64,000 nt of DNA from an uncultured Granulosicoccaceae bacterium (GCA_937925815.1 CALAMQ010000035.1:24932-88931), one strand, 5' to 3'; positions 52,766 through 62,210 are shown, counted from the first letter of the stretch. Notes: generated from the sequence alone by a model not told the origin. Made by a program: numbers and translations.

Positions 52766-53128
52766 ATGGCAAACCAGCGCGCCACAGGTATTCAACGTTT
52801 GATCAACGCTGCACGCTATTCGGCCAACGGCCTGCGCGCGACCTTCCAACACGAGGAAGCTTTTAAGCAAGAGTGCGTGTTGCTTGTGGTCGCGTTGCCA
52901 CTGGCCGGATTGATTGCCGATACCGCACTGCAATTTGCGCTGTTGATCGGATCGATCGTGCTGGTCATGGCAGTTGAAGTGCTCAATTCCGCAATTGAGA
53001 GCGTGGTTGACCGCATCAGCGAAGAACAACACCCACTTTCAGGTCGCGCCAAGGACCAAGCATCAGCAGCAGTGCTGCTGACGGTGTTGATCGCGGTGTT
53101 GATCTGGATTGCAGTGCTGGTGGATTGA
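52766..53128 (+). CDS. dgkA: diacylglycerol kinase DgkA
   Basis: 120-residue trimeric membrane kinase that phosphorylates diacylglycerol to phosphatidic acid, recycling lipid from membrane-derived oligosaccharide synthesis. Conserved parts are ARYSANGLRATFQHEEAFKQE and VEVLNSAIESVVDRIS, with three helices. ATG 52766 is the better start of two (52739). The enoyl-CoA hydratase homologue follows after 4 bp. Confidence 0.95.
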   Translation: MANQRATGIQRLINAARYSANGLRATFQHEEAFKQECVLLVVALPLAGLIADTALQFALLIGSIVLVMAVEVLNSAIESVVDRISEEQHPLSGRAKDQASAAVLLTVLIAVLIWIAVLVD

Positions 53129-53132
53129 GCCA

Positions 53133-53906
53133 ATGCCCATCGACCTCAGCCACGGCCCCGTGACGCTCAACATCGAACACCGCATCGCCAGACTTCAACT
53201 CAATCAGCCCGAGCGCCGCAATGCACTCGGTTGCGAGGCACTCGAGCGCATCGAGCACGCCTTAGAGTTTGTAGAGGCTGACCAAAAAGTGCGGGTGCTG
53301 ATTCTCAGTGCGACGCCCGCTGAAACCTTTTGCGCAGGCGCAGCGCTTGACGAAATCTCCGAAGGCCTGCTCACGCCAGCCCGCTTCCACGCCTGTCTGG
53401 ACCGTTTGAGTGAGTGCAGTCGCCCGACTGTCGCCGCCATCAGCGGCAACGTCTACGGCGGCGGCGCAGAACTGCCGCTCGCATGCGACTTCCGCATTGG
53501 GGTGACAGGCCTGCGTTTGCAAGTGCCCGCGACACGCATTGGTCTGTGCTATCCGCCACCGGGCATACAGCGTTACACGCGCCAACTCGGTGCACCCGCC
53601 GCTAAACGCATTTTGCTCGCAGGCGAGACCTGCAACGTTGAGACCTTGCTCACGATGGGGTACTTGAGTGAGGCTGTATCGCCCGAAGCGCTGGCCGACA
53701 CAGTGACGCATTTTGCACACACACTTGCAGACTGCGCACCGCTCGCGATGCGTGCCGTCAAGCAACTAATTGATGCTGAAGCCACGAACACGTGGGACCG
53801 CGAAATTGCCCAAGCATGGCAAACACGCTGTGATAAATCACTGGACCTCAAGCGAGGGCTTGAGGCAGCGAGACTCAAACGCGCGCCGGATTTCCAAGGC
53901 GACTGA
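53133..53906 (+). CDS. enoyl-CoA hydratase/isomerase family protein
   Basis: 257-residue crotonase fold: RIARLQLNQPERRNALG, VLILSATPAETFCAGAAL, AAISGNVYGGGAELPLACDF (oxyanion hole) and the C-terminal LAMRAVKQLIDA. The second catalytic Glu region reads ATRIGLCYPPPGIQRY, where a Glu is usual, so hydratase activity is uncertain. The substrate is unknown. Confidence 0.87.
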   Translation: MPIDLSHGPVTLNIEHRIARLQLNQPERRNALGCEALERIEHALEFVEADQKVRVLILSATPAETFCAGAALDEISEGLLTPARFHACLDRLSECSRPTVAAISGNVYGGGAELPLACDFRIGVTGLRLQVPATRIGLCYPPPGIQRYTRQLGAPAAKRILLAGETCNVETLLTMGYLSEAVSPEALADTVTHFAHTLADCAPLAMRAVKQLIDAEATNTWDREIAQAWQTRCDKSLDLKRGLEAARLKRAPDFQGD

Positions 53907-53956
53907 CACTCAGTTCCGCACCTGTATTTACCACAAGCGCAGACACTGAACGGCAA

Positions 53957-54244
53957 TCAATAACGCGGGCGGCCACCGCCTTGGCTGCGCGGGGGACGCT
54001 CTTCACGCGGCCTGGCTTCATTTACGCGCAGAGTACGACCAGACATATCAGTCTCGTTCATGCCCGCAATGGCGGCGTTGGCCTCTGCGTCGCTCGGCAT
54101 TTCAACGAAACCGAATCCCTTTGACTGACCGCTGTATTTGTCTGTGATCACTGAGGCGCGTGAAACCTCACCAAACGCTGCGAAGGCACTGCGCAGATCG
54201 TCGTCAGTGACGCTGTACGGCAGGTTACCCACATAAATATTCAT
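53957..54244 (-). CDS. RRM RNA-binding protein (cold-inducible type)
   Basis: 95 residues, a single RNA-recognition motif with RNP2 IYVGNLPYSV and RNP1 KGFGFVEM, then an Arg/Gly-rich tail (RPREERPPRSQGGGRPRY). Such bacterial Rbp proteins act in RNA metabolism and are often cold-induced. A long structured region lies upstream (see 54390-54427). Confidence 0.93.
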   Translation of the reverse strand: MNIYVGNLPYSVTDDDLRSAFAAFGEVSRASVITDKYSGQSKGFGFVEMPSDAEANAAIAGMNETDMSGRTLRVNEARPREERPPRSQGGGRPRY

Positions 54245-54560
54245 CGACGTTCCCCGTTCGTGTGCTTAATAGTTTGTGAGGCCATCGACAATCGCGCACA
54301 AAAACTCCCGACAGCGTCGGACTGCAAAACAAAACACCGAATGCGCCCTGTTCACGCCCACCCCCTTATATATCGGGGTCTGCCAGGCATGTAAAGCGGC
54401 GTCACGAATTTGTGGTGCCGCTTTACAACTACACAAATGAAAAAAGGGCAAAAAGTGCTACTTTGAACCGAAAAAAGCTAATTCATTCGCCTGCGAACCT
54501 TAAACGCAAACAAGACAAGGCCGACTGACTATCAGAAGCACACGCATAATAAACCGCGAA
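54245..54560 (-). promoter_or_regulatory. intergenic region before the RRM gene
   Basis: 316 bp between the RRM gene and the LD-carboxypeptidase gene (both minus strand). It holds a perfect 11-bp inverted repeat (54390-54427), a smaller ACCCC...GGGGT stem near 54360-54379 and A/T-rich sequence around 54440-54480. I see no gene in it. It likely contains the promoter and leader of the RRM gene. Confidence 0.5.
54390..54427. other. perfect 11-bp inverted repeat, strong hairpin
   Basis: TGTAAAGCGGC (54390-54400) and GCCGCTTTACA (54417-54427) are perfect reverse complements. The inner CAC/GTG can pair as well, with two G-U pairs between, giving about a 16-bp RNA stem with a 6-nt loop. It sits 146 bp upstream of the RRM start. 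It could be an RNA leader element, a repeat-derived palindrome or a terminator without a T-run. Confidence 0.7.
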
Positions 54561-55448
54561 CTACCACACGCTTATTTCAGCCCCGTGAGTGTCGAGCGTA
54601 GCAAGCGCCCCCAATCGAAGCGGTATATTGCGCTGCCCGTGCCCCGAGGTGAGACCGATCATAACAGGCAGATCAAAAGGTCCTAACAACTCGCGCGCGA
54701 TGTCCACAAATGCGTTGTATGGATCAGTACACCCAGGCATCTCACCAAATACAACCCCGGACACTTTATCAAAAACCCCAGCATTGCGAAGCTGCACCAA
54801 CGCGCGATCCAATCGGTAAGGCGCCTCACCAGTGTCTTCAAGAAACAGCACGCCGCCATCACCGGCAAAGGCGTATGGCGTACCAAGCGACGCTGTCACC
54901 AAACTCAAGCAGCCACCCCACAACGCACCGCTCGCCCGGCCCGGACAAATTGTTTGCACGGCTAGTTTGCGCTCTGCCGGCGCAAACAATGATTGATGCA
55001 ACGCCGCTCGGTTGGCCGACGCCGTGGGGCTGTGATCACAGACTTGCGCTGTGGCGAGGTTCACACCGTGCACACACGCGACCGCTGGCCAGCGCGCTCG
55101 CGCCATCAGGTGCAAACTTGTGACATCGGAATATCCCACCAACAACCGAGGTGTTGGCACAGATACTGAGTCGAGCGACGGCCACAACCGCGAACTGCCG
55201 TACCCGCCGCGAGTGCAAAACACCGCCCGAATGTCCGGATCAGTCAACGCACGTATCATGTGTTTGGCGCGACGTGTGTCATCACCTGCCAGGTAAAAAT
55301 GGTGATCATCCTCAACCCAAACCGACACCTCAAGCTGCCAACTTTCAAGCAACATCCGCGCATCGTTCAACCACTGGCGGTTGACCGAACGAAGCTGCCC
55401 GGCCGGTGCGATCAAAGCCACTTTGTCGCCAGGGGACAACGTTTGCAC
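54561..55448 (-). CDS. ldcA: muramoyltetrapeptide LD-carboxypeptidase (S66)
   Basis: 295 residues, cytoplasmic recycling enzyme that removes the terminal D-Ala from tetrapeptides. The Ser nucleophile is in FCTRGGYGSSRLWP, the Glu is in FLEDTGEAPYRLDR and the His is in GLTSGHGQRNIPLRLG. LVGYSDVTSLHL is a further signature. Divergent from the aldolase gene with a gap of 160 bp that holds no recognisable gene. Confidence 0.92.
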   Translation of the reverse strand: MQTLSPGDKVALIAPAGQLRSVNRQWLNDARMLLESWQLEVSVWVEDDHHFYLAGDDTRRAKHMIRALTDPDIRAVFCTRGGYGSSRLWPSLDSVSVPTPRLLVGYSDVTSLHLMARARWPAVACVHGVNLATAQVCDHSPTASANRAALHQSLFAPAERKLAVQTICPGRASGALWGGCLSLVTASLGTPYAFAGDGGVLFLEDTGEAPYRLDRALVQLRNAGVFDKVSGVVFGEMPGCTDPYNAFVDIARELLGPFDLPVMIGLTSGHGQRNIPLRLGALATLDTHGAEISVW

Positions 55449-55608
55449 AGGGATGCACTCCTCAATAAGCTGCTGCGAAGCCTATGCGAGTGCAGGCCAG
55501 AGCGCCAGAGCGCCGATGTGTCGTTTATTGAATCCTGCTGTCGCATCGCGGGCGGCATTCTTTCACCCGCTGCGCCACACTTAAAATCCTCCATTGAGAG
55601 ACAGCAAC

Positions 55609-56349
55609 ATGCACCCAAGTCCGGACGCAGGCAGCGACGAGCGCACCCTCAGAGAGGACTTGGCCGCAGCTTTTCGTTTGGCTGTGCAATTTAATTGGCA
55701 CGAGTCAGTGGGCAACCACTTCAGCGCCGCGATCAGCGACGACGGCAAGACCTTCTTGCTCAACCCGCGCTGGCAACACTTCGCGAACGTCAAAGCATCA
55801 GACTTGATGCGCCTGTCAGCGGACGACCCAAACGTTATGGACGGAGACAACCCGCCCGACCCGTCTGCGTGGTGCATTCACGGTCAGGTGCACACGCGGG
55901 TTCCCGCCGCACGCGTGCTGCTGCACTGCCACCCACCGTACGCGACGGCTTTGTGCGCGCTGGCCGATCCAACGCTCAAACCGATTGATCAAAATACCGC
56001 TCGCTTCTACAACCGCTGCGCGGTGGATCTCGGCTTTGGCGGCCTTGCGGATGATGTTGAGGAAGGTCGGCGCATTGCCAGCGCCTTTGGCAATCACCGT
56101 GTGCTGTTGATGGGCAACCATGGCGTCTCGGTCATGGGCGAGACAGTTGCCGAAGCCTTTGAGACGCTCTATTTCCTCGAGCGAGCAGCGCAAACGCAGA
56201 TACTCGCGTACAGCACCGGACAGCCTTTGAATATCATGAGCGCCGAAACCGCTGAGCGAACCGCCGCAGCATGGGATGCATACGCGGGCATGGCCGACGC
56301 ACACTTCGCACAACTCAAGGCCACGCTTGACCCAAGCTTCAAAGACTGA
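55609..56349 (+). CDS. class II aldolase/adducin family protein
   Basis: 246 residues. The zinc site is visible as LLHCHPPYATAL with a third His later in MGNHGVSVMG, and HEAFETLYFLERAA-like sequence (AEAFETLYFLERAAQTQ) at the C-terminus. Members are fuculose/ribulose phosphate aldolases or decarboxylases; the substrate is not clear. ATG 55609 is used; the frame opens slightly upstream. Confidence 0.88.
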   Translation: MHPSPDAGSDERTLREDLAAAFRLAVQFNWHESVGNHFSAAISDDGKTFLLNPRWQHFANVKASDLMRLSADDPNVMDGDNPPDPSAWCIHGQVHTRVPAARVLLHCHPPYATALCALADPTLKPIDQNTARFYNRCAVDLGFGGLADDVEEGRRIASAFGNHRVLLMGNHGVSVMGETVAEAFETLYFLERAAQTQILAYSTGQPLNIMSAETAERTAAAWDAYAGMADAHFAQLKATLDPSFKD

Positions 56350-56397
56350 GGCCGCGTGCGCTTTGCGATGAAGCGCAGCGCAGCCGCTACGACATTG

Positions 56398-56769
56398 TTA
56401 ACCGCGAATGTGGGAGAAAAAATCTGCACATTCTGGTGTATCCATGTCCATCCCGGTCAGATCATCAGTCGACAACAACGACAGCGAGCGGTAGCACCTG
56501 CTCGCGAGATCGCGACCGACTGGATCCACAGGCGCGCCGTTGAACAAGCTCTCAGGCGAGGAGCAGATGCGCTCCGCTTCTAAGTCAAATCCCTTGCGCA
56601 TGTCCTCGCCCAGCCGTGCGTCGGAACGCATCAATGCCGCCACCTGTTGCAAGCGAACGCAGTAGGTGTTGTGCGACGAATCGAGGTTATCTGCGAAGAC
56701 AGGGCCGACGCTGAATGTCAACGATAAACCCACCACTGCGGCAATAGCGCTCAGTTCACGTGTGATCAC
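56398..56769 (-). CDS. small secreted protein, unknown function
   Basis: 123 residues from the GTG at 56769, with a signal peptide (LSAIAAVVGLSLTFSVGPVFA) and a mature part with several Cys (YCVRLQQVAALMRSD, RICSSPESLFNGAP, RCYRSLSLLS). No family recognised. The longer frame upstream has basic, non-conserved residues and was left out. Its location after the DUF4442 gene (75-bp gap) may be co-transcription. Confidence 0.55.
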   Translation of the reverse strand: MITRELSAIAAVVGLSLTFSVGPVFADNLDSSHNTYCVRLQQVAALMRSDARLGEDMRKGFDLEAERICSSPESLFNGAPVDPVGRDLASRCYRSLSLLSTDDLTGMDMDTPECADFFSHIRG

Positions 56770-56843
56770 GGGTGTGTTCCGACTGAAAGAGGGCCTTTTT
56801 CGACCCAAGAAACATGCCACCAAACACCGCTCAAACGACTCTG

Positions 56844-57308
56844 TCACCGGGCGGGGCGCGAGGAGATCCAGAGGTTTATGGTGCCTGTGACAACCACCGC
56901 TCCATTGGCGTCTGTGGCTGTCACCGGCACGGTCAGTTCGCCCGGCACCCACGCGGCCGGATCAATCGTCGCGGTCGCGGTGATATCGGTTTCCGCCTTC
57001 GCTGTGTAATCAAGCGTCATACCCTTGGGAATCCAGCGCAATTGCGACGGCACAGATGCCTCTGCGCACAGTCCCATGGCCAACTCCAGCAGGTTGCAAA
57101 TCGCGATGACATGAACCGTCCCAATGTGGTTCTGGACAGCGCGGCGCTTGCGCATGCGCACCACACAGTGGTTTGGTTCAAGTGAGACGACACGCGGTTT
57201 GATCGTGCCAAAGTAGGGTGCGCGCCGCGACACCAGCCAAGAGAAAACGCCCGCACCGAGTGGCCATTTTGAAACTCGGCGCCACGTCCGCAATACCGAA
57301 CTTGCCAT
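56844..57308 (-). CDS. DUF4442 hotdog-fold thioesterase-like protein
   Basis: 154 residues with the hotdog fold: RRAPYFGTIKPRVVSLEPNH, NHIGTVHVIAICNLLELAMG and WIPKGMTLDYTAKAETDI match DUF4442/PaaI-like thioesterases. The ATG shares its base with the TGA of the upstream desaturase gene. Together they suggest lipid modification, perhaps release or editing of the desaturated acyl chains. Substrate unknown. Confidence 0.85.
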   Translation of the reverse strand: MASSVLRTWRRVSKWPLGAGVFSWLVSRRAPYFGTIKPRVVSLEPNHCVVRMRKRRAVQNHIGTVHVIAICNLLELAMGLCAEASVPSQLRWIPKGMTLDYTAKAETDITATATIDPAAWVPGELTVPVTATDANGAVVVTGTINLWISSRPAR

Positions 57309-58225
57309 CAGGGCTCTCCGCCGCCGCGCCGTAAAAAGGGGTGTATCACAGGCTCTCGTGGCGTCACTAACCACCGCTTACACACACTTGCGTAGCCTCC
57401 AGGCAAAAAATAGTGACCATTTTCCGTGAGCACAGATTCTCGCTCGGCGCGCCAGCGCGCCGGCAACGCGTACCAGGGCAGTGACGGTGTTTCGTGGTGT
57501 ACCGCGTGCAGGTTGTTATTGAGAAACAACAGCCCCATGAACCACCCCGCTTCAACCACAGCGGTTCGCTCGCCAACCGTCTCCGCCGCGCGGTGTTCAA
57601 TAAACGCACGCGTCATCATCAGTGACATGCCAAGCCAGGCTATCAGCGCATAGAGCCACAGTGGCACTGAAAAATACGCCAGTACCAGACACACCGGTAC
57701 GAGACCGATCGCGTGGTGAAGCCATGCGCTGCGCGACCGCAAATCTCCGCGCCGCACCCGCTGCAATTCATCGCGCCAGAACGCGAAAAGAGACAGCGCT
57801 GGGCCAACCAGCCACCGACCGAGCAGCGTTTGATTAAACTGCAAAACACGCTGAAACCACCCTGGCAGTTTTGCGTAATCATACTCGGCGTAGTAGTAGC
57901 TCTCCGGGTCGTCGTAGGGGTCTGTAAGGCCAGTATCGTTGTGGTGGCGCAGGTGCGTGTCTTTGTAACGGCGAAAAGCGATCACTACGCCAATGGCAGG
58001 ATAGACCAACGCTTCATTGAGCCAGGCGATTCGAGTGGGATGACCGTGCAGGGCCTCATGTTGAAGTGAGGAATGCAATCCCACACTGACAACCGCCGGC
58101 AACAGGCACCACAGACCCACCACACTGTAACTTGCCAGGCTTGCAATCCAAAGTGCGTAACACACTGCGAGCATGAGCCAAGTTGGCCACTGCCCCCATA
58201 CCGACATTTTTCGCGCTGCGCTCAC
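57308..58225 (-). CDS. membrane fatty acid desaturase family protein (second of a pair)
   Basis: 305 residues with the three His clusters of integral di-iron desaturases/hydroxylases: LQHEALHGH, HLRHHNDTG and LHAVHHETPSLPW. Several hydrophobic helices flank them. Overlaps the previous gene by 4 nt and the next by one, so the three genes are translated together. The substrate (acyl-lipid, alkane or carotenoid) is not shown. Its GTG/ATG start lies inside the upstream stop. Confidence 0.88.
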   Translation of the reverse strand: MSAARKMSVWGQWPTWLMLAVCYALWIASLASYSVVGLWCLLPAVVSVGLHSSLQHEALHGHPTRIAWLNEALVYPAIGVVIAFRRYKDTHLRHHNDTGLTDPYDDPESYYYAEYDYAKLPGWFQRVLQFNQTLLGRWLVGPALSLFAFWRDELQRVRRGDLRSRSAWLHHAIGLVPVCLVLAYFSVPLWLYALIAWLGMSLMMTRAFIEHRAAETVGERTAVVEAGWFMGLLFLNNNLHAVHHETPSLPWYALPARWRAERESVLTENGHYFLPGGYASVCKRWLVTPREPVIHPFLRRGGGEP

Positions 58226-59130
58226 AAGTTCTCCAGATAACCGCGATGAAACCGCAAATAGCCGCGCTCAGTGCAGCGCAAATGATCCGCCACATGGCGG
58301 TGCCATGAGGGTAGCTTGTGAAAGGGCACGCTTGGAAAGGCGTGGTGTTCCGAATGATAAGGCATGTTCCAAGCTATCCTGCGGATCAGCGCATTAGTGA
58401 AGGTTGTGCGCGTGTTTTCAAACATATTGGAGACTGCTGGACACCGGCCGTGCTCAGCCATTAGATAGAGACGCAGCACGGGCTGACCGAGTACAAGGGG
58501 CAGCAGCCAGTACTCAACCAACCACCACGAACCCAGGGCGACCGACACGCACAAGGCAACAACGTAAAGCGCAATCATGACGCGAGACTCACGCGCAACA
58601 GCCGCGCGTTGTGACATGGGCAGCCAGGGTTCATCACAGCGTCCAAACCCGTTGCGTACAACCGTACGCCAACCGGACCACATCACCTGCCAGCCCAACA
58701 CGTGCCACAAAAAGCGCATGAGCGTATCGGGCTCAGTGCCGGCAAGTTCGGGGTCGCGCAAGGGATCTCGGGTGTGGCGATGGTGCGCGAGATGAAAATA
58801 CTGAAACCACAGTGCTGGGTTAAACAGCAACCACCCAACAACGCGTGCAAGCCAGAGATTGATCCACGGCGTTCGAAATGCCGTGCGGTGGGTCGCCTCG
58901 TGTTGGGCGGTAAAGAGAAACACCAACAACACGCTGTAACAAAGCAAACACGGCAGCCACCACAGTCCACCTTGCGCCACACCAAATGCTGTCACAGCCA
59001 GCGCAACGAGATGCCAGAACAATTGCCGCGCCCCGGCCCAATTAGATTTCTGCAGCAAAGCCGCGCGCTCACTTGGGGATAATCGCGCAAGCGCAGCGCG
59101 GTGATCAACGTGTAGGGTGTCATCGGACAT
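58222..59130 (-). CDS. membrane fatty acid desaturase family protein (first of a pair)
   Basis: 302 residues with His boxes AQHEATHRTAF, HLAHHRHTRD and PYHSEHHAFPSVPFH. The HSEHHAFPSVP pattern differs from the paralogue and from DesA, suggesting a different substrate or regioselectivity. The end overlaps the second desaturase by 4 nt. It is first in a three-gene run with a DUF4442 thioesterase-like gene, and divergent from the maleate isomerase-like gene. Confidence 0.88.
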   Translation of the reverse strand: MSDDTLHVDHRAALARLSPSERAALLQKSNWAGARQLFWHLVALAVTAFGVAQGGLWWLPCLLCYSVLLVFLFTAQHEATHRTAFRTPWINLWLARVVGWLLFNPALWFQYFHLAHHRHTRDPLRDPELAGTEPDTLMRFLWHVLGWQVMWSGWRTVVRNGFGRCDEPWLPMSQRAAVARESRVMIALYVVALCVSVALGSWWLVEYWLLPLVLGQPVLRLYLMAEHGRCPAVSNMFENTRTTFTNALIRRIAWNMPYHSEHHAFPSVPFHKLPSWHRHVADHLRCTERGYLRFHRGYLENL

Positions 59131-59248
59131 AGGGCATATTAATGGCTGACTTGGAAACGCTCTACCCTACACAGCAACAACGCTATCTTCAGCCAGCGAG
59201 CAGCTGTCCCTGCGCGTGCCCATTCCCACTCAGACCGAGGACACCACC

Positions 59249-59998
59249 ATGCCGCTAGAATTCACCCTCGACGGCGGCGCCGCTGCCACCGCAGCGCTCG
59301 GCGTGATTGTGTTACAGGCCGATGAATCACTCGAGCCGGAGTGGCGTCAATTGCGCCTTGGCGAGGGCGTGACGGTGTATCACAGCCGCATTCCAAGCAG
59401 CGAGGAGGTCACACCCGAGACCCTCTCGAAGATGGCAGATACCCTGCCCGCCGCCGCCGCGCTGCTGCCGCGTGCGGCCGGTTTGCGTTCAATCGCCTAC
59501 GCCTGCACCTCGGGGGCAACCGTGATTGGACCAGACCGCGTCCAGGCATTGGTTGCCCAACACCACCCCGGCGTGCCATGCACTAACCCACTGACCGCGA
59601 CCATAGCTGGGTGCCGCGCGCTCGGCGTCAGCCGTCTCGCGCTGCTCACGCCCTACGTCAAAGCCGTCAACACCGCGCTTCTCGATCACCTCAGCGTAAA
59701 CGGCCTCAATGTCACAGCATTCGCGTCGTTCGAGCAAAAGGACGAGGCGGTTGTGGCACGCATCAGCGAGCAATCAGTCCAATCTGCGCTGCTCGCATTT
59801 GATTCAGCTCAGTGCGATGCGGTTTTTACGTCTTGCACCAACTTGCGAAGCTTCAGCATCATTGAGAACACAGAGGCGGCGCTCGGCGTGCCCGTGCTCT
59901 CAAGCAATTTGGCGCTGGCGTGGCACGCGTTGCAACTCGCTGGCCTGAGCACAAAAGGTCGCGGACCTGGACGGTTATTTGCCAACGCGACGCTCTGA
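59249..59998 (+). CDS. maleate isomerase/Asp-Glu racemase family protein
   Basis: 249 residues with two Cys in the positions used by the superfamily (AYACTSGATVIG and FTSCTNLRS), and GCRALGVSRLALLTPYV between them. Maleate cis-trans isomerase and arylmalonate decarboxylase are known members; which reaction applies is unknown. ATG 59249 has GAGGA at good spacing, better than the frame's earlier ATG at 59216. Confidence 0.85.
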   Translation: MPLEFTLDGGAAATAALGVIVLQADESLEPEWRQLRLGEGVTVYHSRIPSSEEVTPETLSKMADTLPAAAALLPRAAGLRSIAYACTSGATVIGPDRVQALVAQHHPGVPCTNPLTATIAGCRALGVSRLALLTPYVKAVNTALLDHLSVNGLNVTAFASFEQKDEAVVARISEQSVQSALLAFDSAQCDAVFTSCTNLRSFSIIENTEAALGVPVLSSNLALAWHALQLAGLSTKGRGPGRLFANATL

Positions 59999-60026
59999 CA
60001 ACCCAACCCAACAATGAGGACACACC

Positions 60027-60401
60027 ATGACTTTCTCGCGACGCCAGGTGGTGCTCGGATTGACCCTACTGCCGCTGAGCAGACACGCACTCGCCGGCGA
60101 AGCCGACGTGGTGTCGGCTTCAATCACAGCACGCGGTGAACAATTCAGCGTGAGCGCCACAATCAAATCCAACGACACTGGCTGGGACTACTACGCCGAC
60201 CGTTTCGAAGTCCTCGCCCCAGATGGCAGCGTGCTCGGCACACGGATCTTGCACCACCCGCACGAGACCGAGCAGCCCTTTACACGGTCACTCAACGGCC
60301 TAGAGATTCCAGCAGATATCACACAGATCACCGTCAGAGCGCGCATGAAACCGGACGGCGCGAGCGGCGCGACGGTGGAACTCGCCGTGCCTGGTCGCTG
60401 A
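60027..60401 (+). CDS. small exported protein with SRRQ Tat-like signal
   Basis: 124 residues: signal TFSRRQVVLGLTLLP, then a single Ig-like beta domain with AGEADVVSASITARG, GWDYYADRFEVLAPDGSV and RILHHPHETEQPFTRSL. I recall relatives from other marine proteobacteria, with the same conserved HPHE and EQPFTRSL motifs, but no known role. It may bind a metal through the His residues. It starts 28 bp after the maleate isomerase-like gene. Confidence 0.7.
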   Translation: MTFSRRQVVLGLTLLPLSRHALAGEADVVSASITARGEQFSVSATIKSNDTGWDYYADRFEVLAPDGSVLGTRILHHPHETEQPFTRSLNGLEIPADITQITVRARMKPDGASGATVELAVPGR

Positions 60402-60417
60402 GGGCATTTCTCGGACG

Positions 60418-60450
60418 AAAAAAAACCCGGTGCAGTGCACCGGGCTTTTT
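60418..60450 (-). terminator. strong bidirectional terminator between the small exported protein and amtB
   Basis: CCCGGTGC and GCACCGGG make an 8-bp stem with an AGT loop, followed by eight T on the minus strand (end of amtB) and five T on the plus strand. Confidence 0.92.
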
Positions 60451-60473
60451 CCGTTCAGACAGCTTTGAAGTAA

Positions 60474-61721
60474 TTAGCTGTTCTTGAACTCGGGGTAAGC
60501 CTCGAGACCACACTCGGCCAGGTCGGCACCCTTGTACTCGTCTTCTTCGCTGATACGCAGACCAATCACAGCTTTGATCAACAACCACGCGATGGTGCTG
60601 GTCACCAAGACCCACGCGCCGATCACGCCTAGACCAAGGAGCTGACCACCCAGCGTTGCATCAGAGTTGTTGAGCACCACAGCGAGCACACCCCAGATAC
60701 CGCACACACCGTGCACTGAGATGGCACCAACTGGGTCATCAACCCGCATTTTGTCGAATGACATAATTGAGAAGACCACGATCACACCACCGATGGCGCC
60801 GATGAAAGTCGATGCCAGTGGGCTCGGTGCGAGCGGCTCTGCGGTGATTGACACGAGGCCTGCAAGCGCGCCGTTGAGCACCATGGTGAGATCCGCTTTA
60901 CGGAACATCAGAGCCGACGTGATCAGCGCTGCCACCACACCGCCAGCTGCTGCGGCATTGGTGTTAACGAAAATTTTGGCAACCGCGTTAGCTTCGTCGA
61001 CGTTTGAGATCTTGAGTTCCGATCCGCCGTTGAAGCCGAACCAACCCATCCACAGGATCAACGCACCGAGTGTTGCCAACGGCAGGTTCGCACCTGGAAT
61101 CGGAGCAATGCTGCCGTCTTCCTTGTACTTGCCTTTACGTGCACCAACCAAAACGGCGCCAGTCAATGCAGCGATGGCACCACACATGTGGACCACAGCA
61201 GAACCTGCGAAATCTTGGAATCCGGCTTGGTCAAGGAAGCCACCGCCCCATTTCCAGTAACCCTGCACTGGGTAGATGAAGCCAGTCATGATCACGGCAA
61301 AAGCGAGGAACGCCCAGAGCTTCATACGCTCGGCAACCGCACCAGAGACGATTGACATTGCAGTTGCAACGAACACGACCTGGAAGAAAAAGTCAGACAT
61401 GCCTGAGTAATAGGTGTCACCGCCGCTGGCGATCACATCCGCTGCAGAGTTGTCAGCCCCAATCAGGAATGACACGCCCGGCCACCACGCGCTCACGCCG
61501 TCGCCTGGGTACATCAACTTGTAGCCCACAAGCAGGTACATGATGGAGGCGATGGAGAAAAGCGCCACGTTTTTCGTCAGAATTTCCGCGGTGTTTTTGC
61601 CGCGCACCAAACCGGCTTCGAGCATTGCAAAGCCCGCTGCCATCCACATGACCAACACACCGGACACCAAGAAGTAAAAGGTGTCGACGGCATAGGCCAA
61701 TTCAACTACTGCTGAATCCAT
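60474..61721 (-). CDS. amtB: ammonium transporter AmtB
   Basis: 415 residues, 11-helix Amt/Rh channel. The twin-His pair (AGSAVVHMCGAIAAL and ISVHGVCGIWG) and AMLEAGLVRGKNT are visible. It brings in ammonium and is gated by the PII protein. It lies 19 bp after glnK, in the usual glnK-amtB operon, controlled by a sigma-54/NtrC promoter upstream of glnK. Confidence 0.96.
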   Translation of the reverse strand: MDSAVVELAYAVDTFYFLVSGVLVMWMAAGFAMLEAGLVRGKNTAEILTKNVALFSIASIMYLLVGYKLMYPGDGVSAWWPGVSFLIGADNSAADVIASGGDTYYSGMSDFFFQVVFVATAMSIVSGAVAERMKLWAFLAFAVIMTGFIYPVQGYWKWGGGFLDQAGFQDFAGSAVVHMCGAIAALTGAVLVGARKGKYKEDGSIAPIPGANLPLATLGALILWMGWFGFNGGSELKISNVDEANAVAKIFVNTNAAAAGGVVAALITSALMFRKADLTMVLNGALAGLVSITAEPLAPSPLASTFIGAIGGVIVVFSIMSFDKMRVDDPVGAISVHGVCGIWGVLAVVLNNSDATLGGQLLGLGVIGAWVLVTSTIAWLLIKAVIGLRISEEDEYKGADLAECGLEAYPEFKNS

Positions 61722-61740
61722 TGTTCTTGTTCCTCTTCTC

Positions 61741-62094
<354 letters not shown>

Positions 62095-62115
62095 TTAAAC
62101 AGTCACGTGCATAGG

Positions 62116-62131
62116 CGCAACCGCCGTGCCA
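62116..62131 (-). promoter_or_regulatory. sigma-54 promoter of glnK-amtB
   Basis: On the minus strand TGGCACGGCGGTTGCG matches the -24/-12 consensus TGGCAC-N5-TTGC exactly. The expected start is near 62105, about 26 nt before the glnK ATG at 62079. Confidence 0.9.
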
Positions 62132-62193
62132 CCTGAATTTTTATATATTTATCAATTACTTAAAATATCCGCCGCAGCAGAATCCCGGATTTT

Positions 62194-62210
62194 TGCACCA
62201 TTTTGATGCA
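62194..62210. promoter_or_regulatory. NtrC site 1 (one mismatch)
   Basis: TGCACCA-TTT-TGATGCA matches the enhancer consensus TGCACYA-N3-TGGTGCA with a single change. Centre about 98 bp upstream of the predicted sigma-54 start, on the usual side for NtrC. Confidence 0.8.
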
